Assembly: GCA_964514485.1 (NCBI GenBank)
Contig: CAZEWG010000007.1
Span: forward strand, 1 to 64,000
Reading direction: 5' to 3'
DNA length: 64,000 nucleotides
Origin: JAEZAA01 sp964514485
Lineage (GTDB): Bacteria; Pseudomonadota; Gammaproteobacteria; Pseudomonadales; Oleiphilaceae
Translations under genes and position numbers: made by a program
The notes under the pieces: model-generated
Database searches by the model: none
What the model saw: the letters and a program-made list of their open reading frames with translations, nothing else
Told to the model about the DNA's origin: nothing
Shown here: positions 8,641 to 16,697 of the stretch, piece after piece
How the letters are laid out: every line of letters begins with the position of its first letter
Numbering within the stretch: position 1 is the stretch's first letter

Positions 8641-9069
8641 ATGAAAACGATTAGTGCTAAGCCAGAAACCGTAAAGCGTGACTGGTATGTGGTTGACGCA
8701 GCAGGCAAGACCCTGGGTCGTCTGTCCACTGAAATTGCCCGTCGCTTGAGGGGCAAACACAAAGCAGAATACACTCCTCACGTTGATACCGGCGACTATA
8801 TCGTCGTGATCAATGCGGAGAAGATCAGTGTTACCGGCAACAAAGCCAAAGACAAAGTGTACTATCGCCATACCGGCTTCCCCGGTGGTCTGAAGTCCAT
8901 GTCTTTCGAAAAGATGATCGATCATGCGCCTGAGCGGGTGATTGAGTTGGCGGTCACCGGCATGATGCCGAAAAACCCTCTGGGTCGCGCAATGCTGAAA
9001 AAGCTGAAGATTTACTCTGGCAGCTCACATCCGCACGCAGCTCAACAACCCATTCAATTGGACATCTAA
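8641..9069 (+). CDS. rplM: 50S ribosomal protein L13
   Basis: This early-assembly large-subunit protein has 142 residues, the same as in E. coli. The conserved opening MKTISAKPETVKRDWYVVDA, the GKTLGRLSTEIA segment and the signature GMMPKNPLGRAMLKKLKIY are all present. It is cotranscribed with rpsI 12 bases downstream. In E. coli this operon is autoregulated by L13 acting on the mRNA leader. The leader here (about 8599-8640) is short, and I do not see a proven binding structure. Confidence 0.98.
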   Translation: MKTISAKPETVKRDWYVVDAAGKTLGRLSTEIARRLRGKHKAEYTPHVDTGDYIVVINAEKISVTGNKAKDKVYYRHTGFPGGLKSMSFEKMIDHAPERVIELAVTGMMPKNPLGRAMLKKLKIYSGSSHPHAAQQPIQLDI

Positions 9070-9081
9070 CGGAAGGTTACT

Positions 9082-9474
9082 ATGGCAGCTACGCAAAATT
9101 ATGGTACCGGGCGTCGTAAAACCTCCACGGCCCGTGTCTTTCTGAAAGCAGGCAGTGGTCAGATTACCGTCAATGATCGTCCGCTGGATGTTTACTTTGG
9201 TCGTCCGACCGCACGTATGATCGTGCGTCAGCCGCTTGAGCTGGTTGGTCTGGGTGACAAGTTCGATGTTAAAGTAACTGTTGCCGGTGGTGGCAGTTTC
9301 GGTCAGGCAGGCGCGATTCGTCATGGTCTGACCCGTGCGTTGATCGAATATGACGAGACTCTGCGCAGCGCGCTGCGTAAAGCAGGTTTCGTAACCCGTG
9401 ATGCGCGTGAAGTTGAGCGTAAGAAAGTGGGTCTGCGTAAAGCGCGTAAGCGTCCGCAATACTCCAAGCGTTAA
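9082..9474 (+). CDS. rpsI: 30S ribosomal protein S9
   Basis: S9 is a small-subunit protein whose C-terminal tail reaches the P-site tRNA. The frame has 130 residues as in E. coli. It shows the N-terminal YGTGRRKTSTARVF, the signature GGSFGQAGAIRHGLTRAL and the strictly conserved basic end KKVGLRKARKRPQYSKR. AAGG precedes the ATG. A strong terminator follows, ending the rplM-rpsI unit. Confidence 0.98.
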   Translation: MAATQNYGTGRRKTSTARVFLKAGSGQITVNDRPLDVYFGRPTARMIVRQPLELVGLGDKFDVKVTVAGGGSFGQAGAIRHGLTRALIEYDETLRSALRKAGFVTRDAREVERKKVGLRKARKRPQYSKR

Positions 9475-9488
9475 TCGCGATATGTATC

Positions 9489-9522
9489 ACAAAAACGCCC
9501 AGCCTATGCTGGGCGTTTTTGT
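9489..9522 (+). terminator. rho-independent terminator of rplM-rpsI
   Basis: A perfect 15-bp stem (ACAAAAACGCCCAGC at 9489-9503 with its complement at 9508-9522) closes the loop CTAT. The 3' arm is GC-rich and runs into TTTTT. Confidence 0.93.
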
Positions 9523-9587
9523 TTGTGAAGGATTCTTGGTTCAGGTCAAGAACCGGGTAGTTGGTTGGACGTAAAACAGCTGTGTTC

Positions 9588-9616
9588 TTGTATCGGCTGG
9601 CCAATTTAATTAGTAT
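9588..9616 (+). promoter_or_regulatory. candidate promoter of petABC
   Basis: TTGTAT at 9588-9593 and TAGTAT at 9611-9616 are spaced by exactly 17 bases, about 95 bases before the petA ATG. The match is moderate and rests on spacing and position. Confidence 0.5.
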
Positions 9617-9711
9617 GTGTGCCGCAATTCCTGGACCTGAAGATTTTTTAATTTGGCAGCGGCGGCCTGAGAGAGCTGTGGTCGCTCGTTGCGTAGTGGG
9701 AGAAAACCTGT

Positions 9712-10305
9712 ATGAATCATGGCGACGTGAATCAGAGCCGGCGTCGTTTTCTCGTTGGGGCAACTTCGGTTGTCGGCGGGGTCGGGGTCGTCGGCGCTGC
9801 CGTGCCTTTTGTGGCCTCCTGGAACCCTAGCGCCAAAGCGAAGTCTGCCGGTGCCCCTGTGCGAGTGAATATTAGCAAGCTTGAGCCAGGACAGCAGATG
9901 ACTGTCGAGTGGCGGGGCCAGCCCGTTTGGGTTATCCGCCGCACGCCAGAAATGATCGAGCATATCAAGCAGATGGACAGTCGGGTTCTGGACCCGCAGT
10001 CCGAAGAGCCTCAACAGCCCGAATACGCCCAAAACCAGCTGCGCTCCTTGCGCCCGGAGTTTTTGGTCGTGGTCGGAATCTGTACTCACCTGGGCTGTTC
10101 CCCCCAATACCGTCCAGAAGTTGGGCCGGCGGACCTGGGTAGTGAGTGGCTGGGCGGCTTTTTCTGCCCCTGTCACGGAAGTAAGTTCGACCTCGCGGGA
10201 CGTGTTTACAAATCCGTTCCGGCGCCTCTGAACCTGCTGGTGCCTCCTTATAGCTATATTGACGACAATACCATCATGGTCGGCGTTGACGAGGAGACAG
10301 CCTAA
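9712..10305 (+). CDS. petA: ubiquinol-cytochrome c reductase, Rieske iron-sulfur subunit
   Basis: This 197-residue subunit of cytochrome bc1 passes electrons from ubiquinol to cytochrome c1. The N-terminus carries a twin-arginine motif (SRRRFLVGA, residues 9-17) followed by a hydrophobic anchor. The 2Fe-2S boxes are complete: CTHLGC (124-129) and CPCHGS (152-157). Cys124, His126, Cys152 and His155 are ligands, and Cys129/Cys154 form the usual disulfide. The ATG has GGGAG upstream. The stop lies within 1 base of the petB start, so translation is coupled. Confidence 0.97.
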   Translation: MNHGDVNQSRRRFLVGATSVVGGVGVVGAAVPFVASWNPSAKAKSAGAPVRVNISKLEPGQQMTVEWRGQPVWVIRRTPEMIEHIKQMDSRVLDPQSEEPQQPEYAQNQLRSLRPEFLVVVGICTHLGCSPQYRPEVGPADLGSEWLGGFFCPCHGSKFDLAGRVYKSVPAPLNLLVPPYSYIDDNTIMVGVDEETA

Positions 10306-11537
10306 TGAACCGGATTATTCAGTGGATCGATGAGCGTCTGCCGATCGTCCAAGCCTACGAAAAACACCTCAGCAAGTACTATGCTCCGAAGAACTTTAAC
10401 TTCTGGTACTTCTTTGGTTCCTTGTCTCTGTTTGTTCTGATTAACCAGATCATTACCGGTATCTGGTTGACCATGAGCTACAACCCGACTGCTGAAGGCG
10501 CTTTTGCCTCCGTTGAATACATCATGCGTGATGTGGAATACGGCTGGCTGCTGCGTTATCTGCACTCCACGGGAGCTTCTGCCTTCTTCGTGGTGGTCTA
10601 TCTGCACATGTTCCGTGGCCTGATGTACGGTTCCTACAGAAAGCCCCGTGAACTGGTCTGGATTTTCGGTATGACCATTTATCTCTGCTTGATGGCAGAG
10701 GCGTTCCTGGGCTATCTGCTGCCCTGGGGACAGATGTCTTACTGGGGAGCCCAGGTTATTGTTTCCCTGTTCGGTGCCATCCCGGTAATCGGTGAGGACC
10801 TGACTCAGTGGATTCGTGGTGACTACCTGATCTCCGGCATTACCCTGAACCGCTTCTTCGCCCTGCACGTGATTGCACTGCCCATCGTGATTCTGGGTCT
10901 GGTGGTACTGCACTTGCTGGCCCTGCACGAAGTGGGCTCCAACAACCCTGACGGCGTTGAGATCAAGAAACATAAAGATGAGTATGGTCGTCCCCTGGAC
11001 GGTATCCCATTCCATCCGTACTACACCGTGCACGACCTGGTTGCGCTGGTTATCTTCCTGTTCGTCTTCTGTGTGGTGGTCTTCTACTTCCCGGAAATGG
11101 GCGGCTACTTCATCGAGAAGCCCAACTTTGAGCCGGCGAACCCTTTGAAGACACCGGATCATATTGCGCCAGTGTGGTACTTCACCCCCTTCTACGCCAT
11201 GCTGCGGGCGGTAACCATCCCGTTCCTGGGCTTGTCTGCCAAGTTCTGGGGTGTAGTGGTAATGGGTGCTGCAATTGCGATCCTGTTTGTCCTGCCCTGG
11301 CTCGACCGTAGCCCGGTCAAGTCCATTCGCTACAAGGGTTGGTTGAGCAAGATCTGGCTGGCGATTTTCGCGGTGAGCTTTGTCATCCTGGGCGTCTGTG
11401 GTGCATTGCCTGCAACCGATCAGCCTGACTGGTTGGCTCCGTTGTGTACGGTTCTGTACTTCGCGTTCTTTATCTTGATGCCCTGGTATAGCAAGTTCGA
11501 AAAGACTAAACCGGTTCCAGAAAGGGTGACAGGCTAA
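10305..11537 (+). CDS. petB: cytochrome b subunit of bc1 complex
   Basis: This 410-residue membrane subunit holds the two b hemes and both quinone sites of complex III. The heme-ligand histidines are visible in helix B (LHSTGASAFFVVVYLH) and helix D (HVIALPIVILGLVVLHLLALH). The Qo-site signature appears as the PVIGEDL segment with PEW replaced by a related sequence. About eight membrane spans are predicted. The start overlaps the petA stop by one base and its last base overlaps petC, giving a tight three-gene operon. Confidence 0.97.
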   Translation: MNRIIQWIDERLPIVQAYEKHLSKYYAPKNFNFWYFFGSLSLFVLINQIITGIWLTMSYNPTAEGAFASVEYIMRDVEYGWLLRYLHSTGASAFFVVVYLHMFRGLMYGSYRKPRELVWIFGMTIYLCLMAEAFLGYLLPWGQMSYWGAQVIVSLFGAIPVIGEDLTQWIRGDYLISGITLNRFFALHVIALPIVILGLVVLHLLALHEVGSNNPDGVEIKKHKDEYGRPLDGIPFHPYYTVHDLVALVIFLFVFCVVVFYFPEMGGYFIEKPNFEPANPLKTPDHIAPVWYFTPFYAMLRAVTIPFLGLSAKFWGVVVMGAAIAILFVLPWLDRSPVKSIRYKGWLSKIWLAIFAVSFVILGVCGALPATDQPDWLAPLCTVLYFAFFILMPWYSKFEKTKPVPERVTG

Positions 11538-12289
11538 TGAAACAGTTGTTGATTCGTCTCGTGTTTATGATGCTGCCCATCACGGCATGGGCAGCCGGGC
11601 CTGGCGCAGCGCTGGACAGCTTTGATGCAGACATTCATGATCAGGCATCGCTGCAGCGTGGTGTTCAGCTATACACCAACTACTGCTTGGGCTGTCACTC
11701 CCTGGGGCACTCCCGATATGAGCGTGTCGCCACGGACTTGGGCATTCCCAATGAGCTGTACGAGCAGAACCTGATCTTCACAGGAGCCAAAATTGGCGAT
11801 CTGATGGAGAGCGCCATGCCGGCCACGGAAGCGGCCGCCTGGTTTGGTACTGCGCCTCCCGACCTGACGCTGACTGCTCGTCTGCGTGGCGGTGACTGGC
11901 TGTATACCTACCTGCGTGCCTTCTATCAGGACGAAAAACGTCCCTGGGGCGTGAACAACTCCATCTTCCCGGATGTGGGTATGCCTCACGTGCTGGCTGG
12001 CCTGCAAGGTATCTGTGCTGAAGCGCCGAAGTTTGGCAAGCCGACCATTGACCCGCTGACAGGTCAGATTATCGATGGTGCAGGCTGTAACCAATATGTG
12101 ACCCAAGGCTCCATGACGCCGGCCGAATACGACCGTGCAGTTAAGGACCTGGTGAACTTCCTGGTGTATGTGGGCGAACCTTCCCGGTTGCAGGCAGAGC
12201 GCATTGCTCCTTATGTCCTGGGCTTTTTGGTGATTCTGTTCGTCTTTGTATACCTGTTGAACCGCGAGTATTGGAAAGACGTACACTAA
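11537..12289 (+). CDS. petC: cytochrome c1 subunit of bc1 complex
   Basis: This 250-residue protein carries electrons from the Rieske subunit to soluble cytochrome c. A Sec signal peptide (residues 1-20, ending AWA-A) is followed by one c-type heme site CLGCH (Cys50, Cys53, His54). A single C-terminal anchor (about residues 224-243) ends in the conserved LNREYWKDVH. The MPHVLAGLQG segment supplies the likely axial Met. It is the last gene of petABC, with a hairpin terminator just downstream. Confidence 0.97.
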   Translation: MKQLLIRLVFMMLPITAWAAGPGAALDSFDADIHDQASLQRGVQLYTNYCLGCHSLGHSRYERVATDLGIPNELYEQNLIFTGAKIGDLMESAMPATEAAAWFGTAPPDLTLTARLRGGDWLYTYLRAFYQDEKRPWGVNNSIFPDVGMPHVLAGLQGICAEAPKFGKPTIDPLTGQIIDGAGCNQYVTQGSMTPAEYDRAVKDLVNFLVYVGEPSRLQAERIAPYVLGFLVILFVFVYLLNREYWKDVH

Positions 12290-12299
12290 GAAATTAGTG

Positions 12300-12305
12300 T
12301 ATAAT
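12300..12305 (+). promoter_or_regulatory. isolated TATAAT between petC and its terminator
   Basis: A perfect -10 hexamer lies 11 bases after the petC stop, without a good -35 at 16-18 bases. If active, its transcript would reach a terminator-like hairpin at 12326 after about 15 bases. This is low-confidence as a promoter. Confidence 0.25.
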
Positions 12306-12325
12306 TCGCGGCTCTCTTTTCGGAG

Positions 12326-12360
12326 TCTCCAGCGCTGCGGATGTGGCGCTGGAGATTTTC
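12326..12360 (+). terminator. terminator of petABC
   Basis: A perfect 10-bp stem (TCTCCAGCGC at 12326-12335 with GCGCTGGAGA at 12346-12355) and a 10-base loop are followed by TTTTCATTTC. Confidence 0.8.
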
Positions 12361-12532
12361 ATTTCAGGACTAAGCGCTGCCAACAAGATAAAGTCAACGG
12401 GATCGGCTAGGCGGCGGGCTAGCAGGGTTTGCTGATGCAAATGGCCATCGCTAGTGCGCTTTCATGCATCCATCCGGTTGTAACGCTTCGAGGCGGCTCT
12501 AGTGGATTTAGCTTTGAGTGAGGTAAATCTAT

Positions 12533-13162
12533 ATGGGCGTGGTGACTAAACGGTCTTCCATGACGTTCTTCTCGGATGGTAAAAGCCATTACAGTCACAG
12601 GGTACGGATTGTCCTGGCGGAGAAGGGTGTTGCTGTCGATATCATCGACATTGATCCGGATAACAAGCCGGAAGAATTAGCGGACCTCAATCCATATAAC
12701 GACCTGCCGACCCTGGTTGATCGGGAGCTGGTGTTATATGAGCCGAACGTGATGATGGAATATCTGGATGAGCGTTTCCCCCATCCGCCGTTGTTGCCAG
12801 TCTATCCCGTCGCTCGTGCTTATAGCCGCTTGATGATTCATCGGATTCAGAAAGACTGGTGCCGTCTGGTTGATCTGATTCTTGAGAGCAAGGACGCGGC
12901 AGCTGTTGAAGCCGCCCGTAAAGAACTGCGGGAAAGCTTGATTTCCTCAAGCCCGATTTTTGCGGAAAAACCGTTTTTCCTCAACGACGAGTTCACCATT
13001 GTGGACTGCTGTGTCGCGCCGATTCTGTGGCGTTTGCCGCTGCTGGGCATCGAGTTGCCTGAGAAGCAGGTGAAGCCGATTCTGAAATACATGGAGCGGA
13101 TCTTCAGCCGGGATTCCTTCAAGGCGAGCCTGTCCGAGCAGGAGCAGGAGATGCGCGCTTGA
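12533..13162 (+). CDS. sspA: stringent starvation protein A
   Basis: SspA is an RNA polymerase-associated protein with a glutathione S-transferase fold that lacks GST activity and modulates sigma70 transcription under starvation and acid stress. The 209-residue sequence aligns well with E. coli SspA: thioredoxin-like N-domain with SHRVRIVLAEKGV and LPTLVDREL, the signature MMEYLDERFPHPPLLPVYPVAR, and an all-helical C-domain with VDCCVAPILWRLPLLGIELP. The ATG at 12533 follows GTGAGG. A terminator separates it from sspB, so sspB probably depends on read-through or its own promoter. Confidence 0.96.
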   Translation: MGVVTKRSSMTFFSDGKSHYSHRVRIVLAEKGVAVDIIDIDPDNKPEELADLNPYNDLPTLVDRELVLYEPNVMMEYLDERFPHPPLLPVYPVARAYSRLMIHRIQKDWCRLVDLILESKDAAAVEAARKELRESLISSSPIFAEKPFFLNDEFTIVDCCVAPILWRLPLLGIELPEKQVKPILKYMERIFSRDSFKASLSEQEQEMRA

Positions 13163-13194
13163 TGCGCGCCGTCTTGGCAGTCTAGAACCTAGTG

Positions 13195-13223
13195 AAAAAG
13201 GGATGCTTGCATCCCTTTTTTTC
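13195..13223 (+). terminator. terminator of sspA
   Basis: A perfect 12-bp stem (AAAAAGGGATGC with GCATCCCTTTTT, 13195-13220) and a 4-base loop run into further T residues. It lies between sspA and sspB. Confidence 0.85.
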
Positions 13224-13270
13224 AGGCCGGTCACTCGCAGTGTGCGGCCGCCAGAAAGCCTAGTGGAGCT

Positions 13271-13675
13271 ATGATGACACCCAGTCGCCCCTATCTTTTA
13301 CGTGCCTTGAATGAGTGGATACTGGACAACCACTTGACCCCCTATATGGTGGTGGACGCCTCCATCCAAGGGGTGCAAGTGCCTCAGGACTTTGTCAGTA
13401 ATGGCCAGATCGTTCTGAACATCAGTCCGCGGGCAGTGACCGGGCTGCTGATCAGCAATGACGCCGTGGAGTTTAATGCGCGTTTTGGCGGCGTGCCCAT
13501 GCATGTCTATGTGCCCATTGCGGCCATTATGGCGATTTATGCCAAAGAGAACGGCCAGGGCATGGTATTCGGCGCAGATCCGGGTGCGCCCGACCCGCAG
13601 GGACCGGGTCCGCAAACGCCTGGGCCGGAGACCAGTTCCAAGCCCAAGCGACCGACCCTGAAAGTGGTCAAGTAG
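13271..13675 (+). CDS. sspB: ClpXP protease adaptor SspB
   Basis: SspB binds the ssrA degradation tag and delivers tagged proteins to ClpXP. The 134-residue protein has the SspB core (residues about 5-110: RPYLLRALNEWILDN, GVQVP, GQIVLNISPRAV, FNARFGG). A short Pro/Gly-rich linker then leads to the C-terminal ClpX-binding tail RPTLKVVK (127-134), nearly identical in form to the E. coli tail. The linker is shorter than in E. coli (165 residues in total). A bidirectional terminator follows. Confidence 0.96.
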   Translation: MMTPSRPYLLRALNEWILDNHLTPYMVVDASIQGVQVPQDFVSNGQIVLNISPRAVTGLLISNDAVEFNARFGGVPMHVYVPIAAIMAIYAKENGQGMVFGADPGAPDPQGPGPQTPGPETSSKPKRPTLKVVK

Positions 13676-13680
13676 AAACC

Positions 13681-13708
13681 AAAAAAGCCGCGAATTCGCG
13701 GCTTTTTT
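13681..13708. terminator. bidirectional terminator between sspB and gmhA
   Basis: A perfect palindromic hairpin, AAAAAAGCCGCGAA with its complement, has A-runs and T-runs on both sides. It serves the convergent sspB (plus) and gmhA (minus). Confidence 0.9.
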
Positions 13709-13729
13709 GATGGCTTGGAAAAGGCCGGT

Positions 13730-14323
13730 TTAGCTGTCGGCGCCAAACAGTTGGCGATCGATGTAATCGCACAGGCAGTGGATGGCCAGCAGGTGAACTT
13801 CCTGAATGCGTGCGGTGGATTGGGCGGGTACACGGATCTCCACATCCTCCGGGTGCATCAGGGAGCTCATATTGCCCCCGTCGCGGCCGGTCAGGGCGAC
13901 GACTTTCATGCCCCGGTCATGGGCGGCCTGGATCGCTTGAATCACGTTGGCGGAGTTGCCGCTGGTGGAAATCGCCAGCAGCACGTCCCGGTCTGTCCCC
14001 AGGGCGCGGATTTGCTTGGAGAAGATCTCGTTGTAACTGTAGTCGTTGGCAATCGAAGTGACGGTGGAGCTGTCGGTGGTCAGGGCAATGGCCGGCAGGC
14101 TAGGACGTTCCCGCTCGAACCGGTTGAGGAGTTCCGAGGAGAAATGCTGGGCGTCGCCCGCTGACCCGCCATTGCCGCAGCTCAGAATCTTGCCATCATT
14201 CAACAGTGCGCTCACCATCAGTTGACCGGCAGACGCGATCACGCGGGGCAGAACTTCACTCGCTTTGACCTTGGTGTCAATGCTGTCGTGGAATAGTTGC
14301 TCAATTCGCTCGATAGAATCCAT
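13730..14323 (-). CDS. gmhA: SIS-domain phosphoheptose isomerase / DiaA family
   Basis: This 197-residue SIS-domain protein sits where E. coli has diaA, in the rsmI-lpoA-yraN-diaA order. DiaA promotes DnaA assembly at oriC, while its relative GmhA makes heptose for lipopolysaccharide. Here the GmhA zinc and catalytic ligands are kept: the His and Glu of AQHFSSEL, and Gln and His of RIQEVHLLAIH. E. coli DiaA has lost the matching Glu and final His. That favours an active sedoheptulose-7-phosphate isomerase, although a DiaA role, or both, remains possible. The sugar-binding CGNGGSAGD and STSGNS loops are intact. It is cotranscribed with yraN, 14 bases upstream. Confidence 0.85.
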   Translation of the reverse strand: MDSIERIEQLFHDSIDTKVKASEVLPRVIASAGQLMVSALLNDGKILSCGNGGSAGDAQHFSSELLNRFERERPSLPAIALTTDSSTVTSIANDYSYNEIFSKQIRALGTDRDVLLAISTSGNSANVIQAIQAAHDRGMKVVALTGRDGGNMSSLMHPEDVEIRVPAQSTARIQEVHLLAIHCLCDYIDRQLFGADS

Positions 14324-14337
14324 AAAATTACCGTAGG

Positions 14338-14718
14338 TTAAAATGCGTCAAAAGCGTTTTTGATCCAGTGCAGTTGGATGTTCTCTTGTTCGCCGTGGCC
14401 CGCCACAATATCGAATCGACAGGGGCGGTCATGTTGCCTGCGAGTTTGTAGGTACACCTGGGCGGCGCGGATCAGGCGCTGCTGTTTGTGCCAGGTCACA
14501 CTATCCGCTCCGTCGCCATAGCCACGCTGGCGGCGATAGCGCACCTCAACGAAGACCAGGCTGTCGCCGTCTTCCATGATGAGGTCGATTTCACCGGCTT
14601 TGGTGTGAAAGTTCCGCTCCAGTGTCTTCAGGCCCTGCTTGCGTAAAAATTGCTCGGCTTGCTGCTCGACAAGCTGGCCGATGTCTTTGGTGCAAACAGG
14701 GCGGCGTCGCAGAATCAA
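14338..14718 (-). CDS. yraN: UPF0102 family protein YraN
   Basis: This 126-residue member of the UPF0102 family has a restriction-endonuclease-like fold. Its core motifs are visible: QGLKTLERNFHTKAGEIDLIM (catalytic-type Glu-Ile-Asp) and FVEVRYRR, then RLIRAAQVYL and CRFDIVA. This resembles the PD-(D/E)xK nuclease arrangement, but the cellular substrate is not established. Its ATG overlaps the lpoA stop by 4 bases, so it is translated with lpoA. Confidence 0.92.
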   Translation of the reverse strand: MILRRRPVCTKDIGQLVEQQAEQFLRKQGLKTLERNFHTKAGEIDLIMEDGDSLVFVEVRYRRQRGYGDGADSVTWHKQQRLIRAAQVYLQTRRQHDRPCRFDIVAGHGEQENIQLHWIKNAFDAF

Positions 14719-16586
14719 GGCGTGGTGTTCTCCCTGCTCTGAGGGGCCTCTAGCCGCGGGCGCCCGCTGCGGATTTGAGCCCAGTCCAGCTGGCGACGGA
14801 TTTGGCGGCCTTCTGAAAGCTGGAGCTTGCCCGTTAGGCCTTGCAGGCTACTGTCCGGGAAGCGGGCCATCAGGGCCAGGCGCGGCAGAAGCTGATAGGC
14901 ATCCACCCCTAAAGCATAAAGTCGATCGTAAGCCTGATCGGACCAGACGTCCAGCATCTGGGTCTTGATCGGGATATCCTGGCGCAGCGCCCAGGGAATA
15001 TCAACAAACAACACGCCATTCAGGTCCTGATCCCGCTCGGGCTCGGTGCGCCCGCCAAAGATCTGGGAGGTGGCGTACACCGGCAGGTCACCCCCATAGT
15101 GGAACTCCAACAGGGGTTTGACTTGGCGTGCCAGGATGGAGGGCGCGGCCAGGAAAATGGCATCGACATCCTGTCGACGGCTCGGTTGGGACTTCAGGTT
15201 TTCACCGATCAGGCGCGAAAGCTCATTGGTACGGCGTTGGCTTTCCTGCACCGCCAGCAGGTCCCTGATAATCGCCGAGTAGTTCTGATTGGCACCCAAC
15301 TGGGCACTATCCAGAATCACGCCGCCCTGTTTTTGCCACTGGCTTTGAAAGGTCTGCAGGGCGCGTTGACCCCAGGCAGAGGCCGGCACGATCACGAGGG
15401 CGCGGCGGTGTCCATCCTGCCAGGCGCGCTGGGTGACTTGGATAATCTCGTCTTCAATCGCCAGGCCGAACTGTACTAACGGCTGCTGGCGGGTTTCCTC
15501 GGAATGAGCGGGCGGGGCGGACAGGCGGCTCAAGGCCTGGTCGGTATAGTTAAGGGCCAGCACGGGAACCGCCAGCTGCTGGGCGCTTTCCAGTTCAGCC
15601 ACGGCGGTTTTGTCCAGGGGGCCGACGATCATGTCGTAGTGGTTGACGCTGGTAATGCCGTGGTACAGGTTGAGATAGCTGGGGCTTGCGGAGGTGTCAA
15701 AGATATCGATCTGAATACTGGATTCCAGTCGTTGTGGATCGGCGTAGTAACTGGCCAGAAAACCATCGCGGATGGCGGCGCCAGCGGAGCTGAGTGGGCC
15801 AGACAGGGGCAGGGTCAGGGCGATCCGCTGGGGGCGCTGATCACTCAGGCTCGACAGCATTTGCAGCTCTCCGGGGAGTTGGCGGGCCGCCGGGTGCAGG
15901 GGATATTGTTGCTGCCAGAGGCGCAGAGACTGTAGCTGCTGCTCCAGGCCGATGTCCCGTCGTAACGCCAGGGCAAGCGCAAGCCAGCCTTTAAGGTCTC
16001 CTTCAACGGATTCGTTTAGTGCATGTTGTAGCTCATCCGTGGAAACCTGGGCCAGGGCGGACCAGATCAGCTCGTGGTTGCGGTTATATTCGTCGCCGCT
16101 TAGTAGGCCTGCGACGAAGACTCTCTCAATGGCGCTCAGCAGTGGATCACCGCTGATGAGATAGGCTTCCGCTCGCAGCTCGCTCAGCAACTGCTGGGTT
16201 TGCAGGGAGGCCTCGGAAAACAGCGGCGGGGTGGCTTGCTCTAAAAACCTTAATGCCTCGGCGCCTTGGCCTTGTTGCAAGTTTGCCTGGGCTCCCAGCA
16301 GCAGGTATTGTTCCCGCTCCGGGATACTGAGCTGGCTGAGTTGGGCTTGGCGTAATGCCAGTAGGGTTCTGTCGGCACGCCCCTCCGTGAGAAACTGTTC
16401 CGCGGACTGGAGCAGCAGTTGGGAACGGGTCGGCTCTTGGCTTTGCAGGGCTTGTTGGAGTAACCGCTCCGCTTGTACGGCTTCGGTGGCCTGGGGTGTG
16501 GTTTCGGCATCCGGAGTGGTCAGGGTGCTACAGCCGCTGAGGAGTGCCAGGCAAAGGAATGAGGCGGATAAACTGGACCGTAACAT
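14715..16586 (-). CDS. lpoA: penicillin-binding protein activator LpoA
   Basis: LpoA is an outer-membrane lipoprotein that activates the peptidoglycan synthase PBP1a from the periplasmic side. The start chosen gives a classic lipoprotein signal (MLRSSL...LALLSGC) with the lipidated Cys at residue 19. The in-frame extension up to 16874 lies over the divergent rsmI gene and would bury this signal, so it is rejected. The N-terminal helical TPR-like half (about 30-270) precedes a C-terminal periplasmic-binding-protein-like domain (about 280-600), beginning at RIALTLPLSGPLSSAG and containing the VDAIFLAAP segment. The 623-residue length is close to the family norm. Confidence 0.92.
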   Translation of the reverse strand: MLRSSLSASFLCLALLSGCSTLTTPDAETTPQATEAVQAERLLQQALQSQEPTRSQLLLQSAEQFLTEGRADRTLLALRQAQLSQLSIPEREQYLLLGAQANLQQGQGAEALRFLEQATPPLFSEASLQTQQLLSELRAEAYLISGDPLLSAIERVFVAGLLSGDEYNRNHELIWSALAQVSTDELQHALNESVEGDLKGWLALALALRRDIGLEQQLQSLRLWQQQYPLHPAARQLPGELQMLSSLSDQRPQRIALTLPLSGPLSSAGAAIRDGFLASYYADPQRLESSIQIDIFDTSASPSYLNLYHGITSVNHYDMIVGPLDKTAVAELESAQQLAVPVLALNYTDQALSRLSAPPAHSEETRQQPLVQFGLAIEDEIIQVTQRAWQDGHRRALVIVPASAWGQRALQTFQSQWQKQGGVILDSAQLGANQNYSAIIRDLLAVQESQRRTNELSRLIGENLKSQPSRRQDVDAIFLAAPSILARQVKPLLEFHYGGDLPVYATSQIFGGRTEPERDQDLNGVLFVDIPWALRQDIPIKTQMLDVWSDQAYDRLYALGVDAYQLLPRLALMARFPDSSLQGLTGKLQLSEGRQIRRQLDWAQIRSGRPRLEAPQSRENTTP

Positions 16587-16697
16587 AATTGTCTTTCTAT
16601 GCTGATGCCCTGAATTGGCGATTGCTGGAATAAGCCGGGCCGGGGTGCGGACTCGGGCGTTTAGTTTAACAGATAAATAAACAGAGGATGCCGTCTC

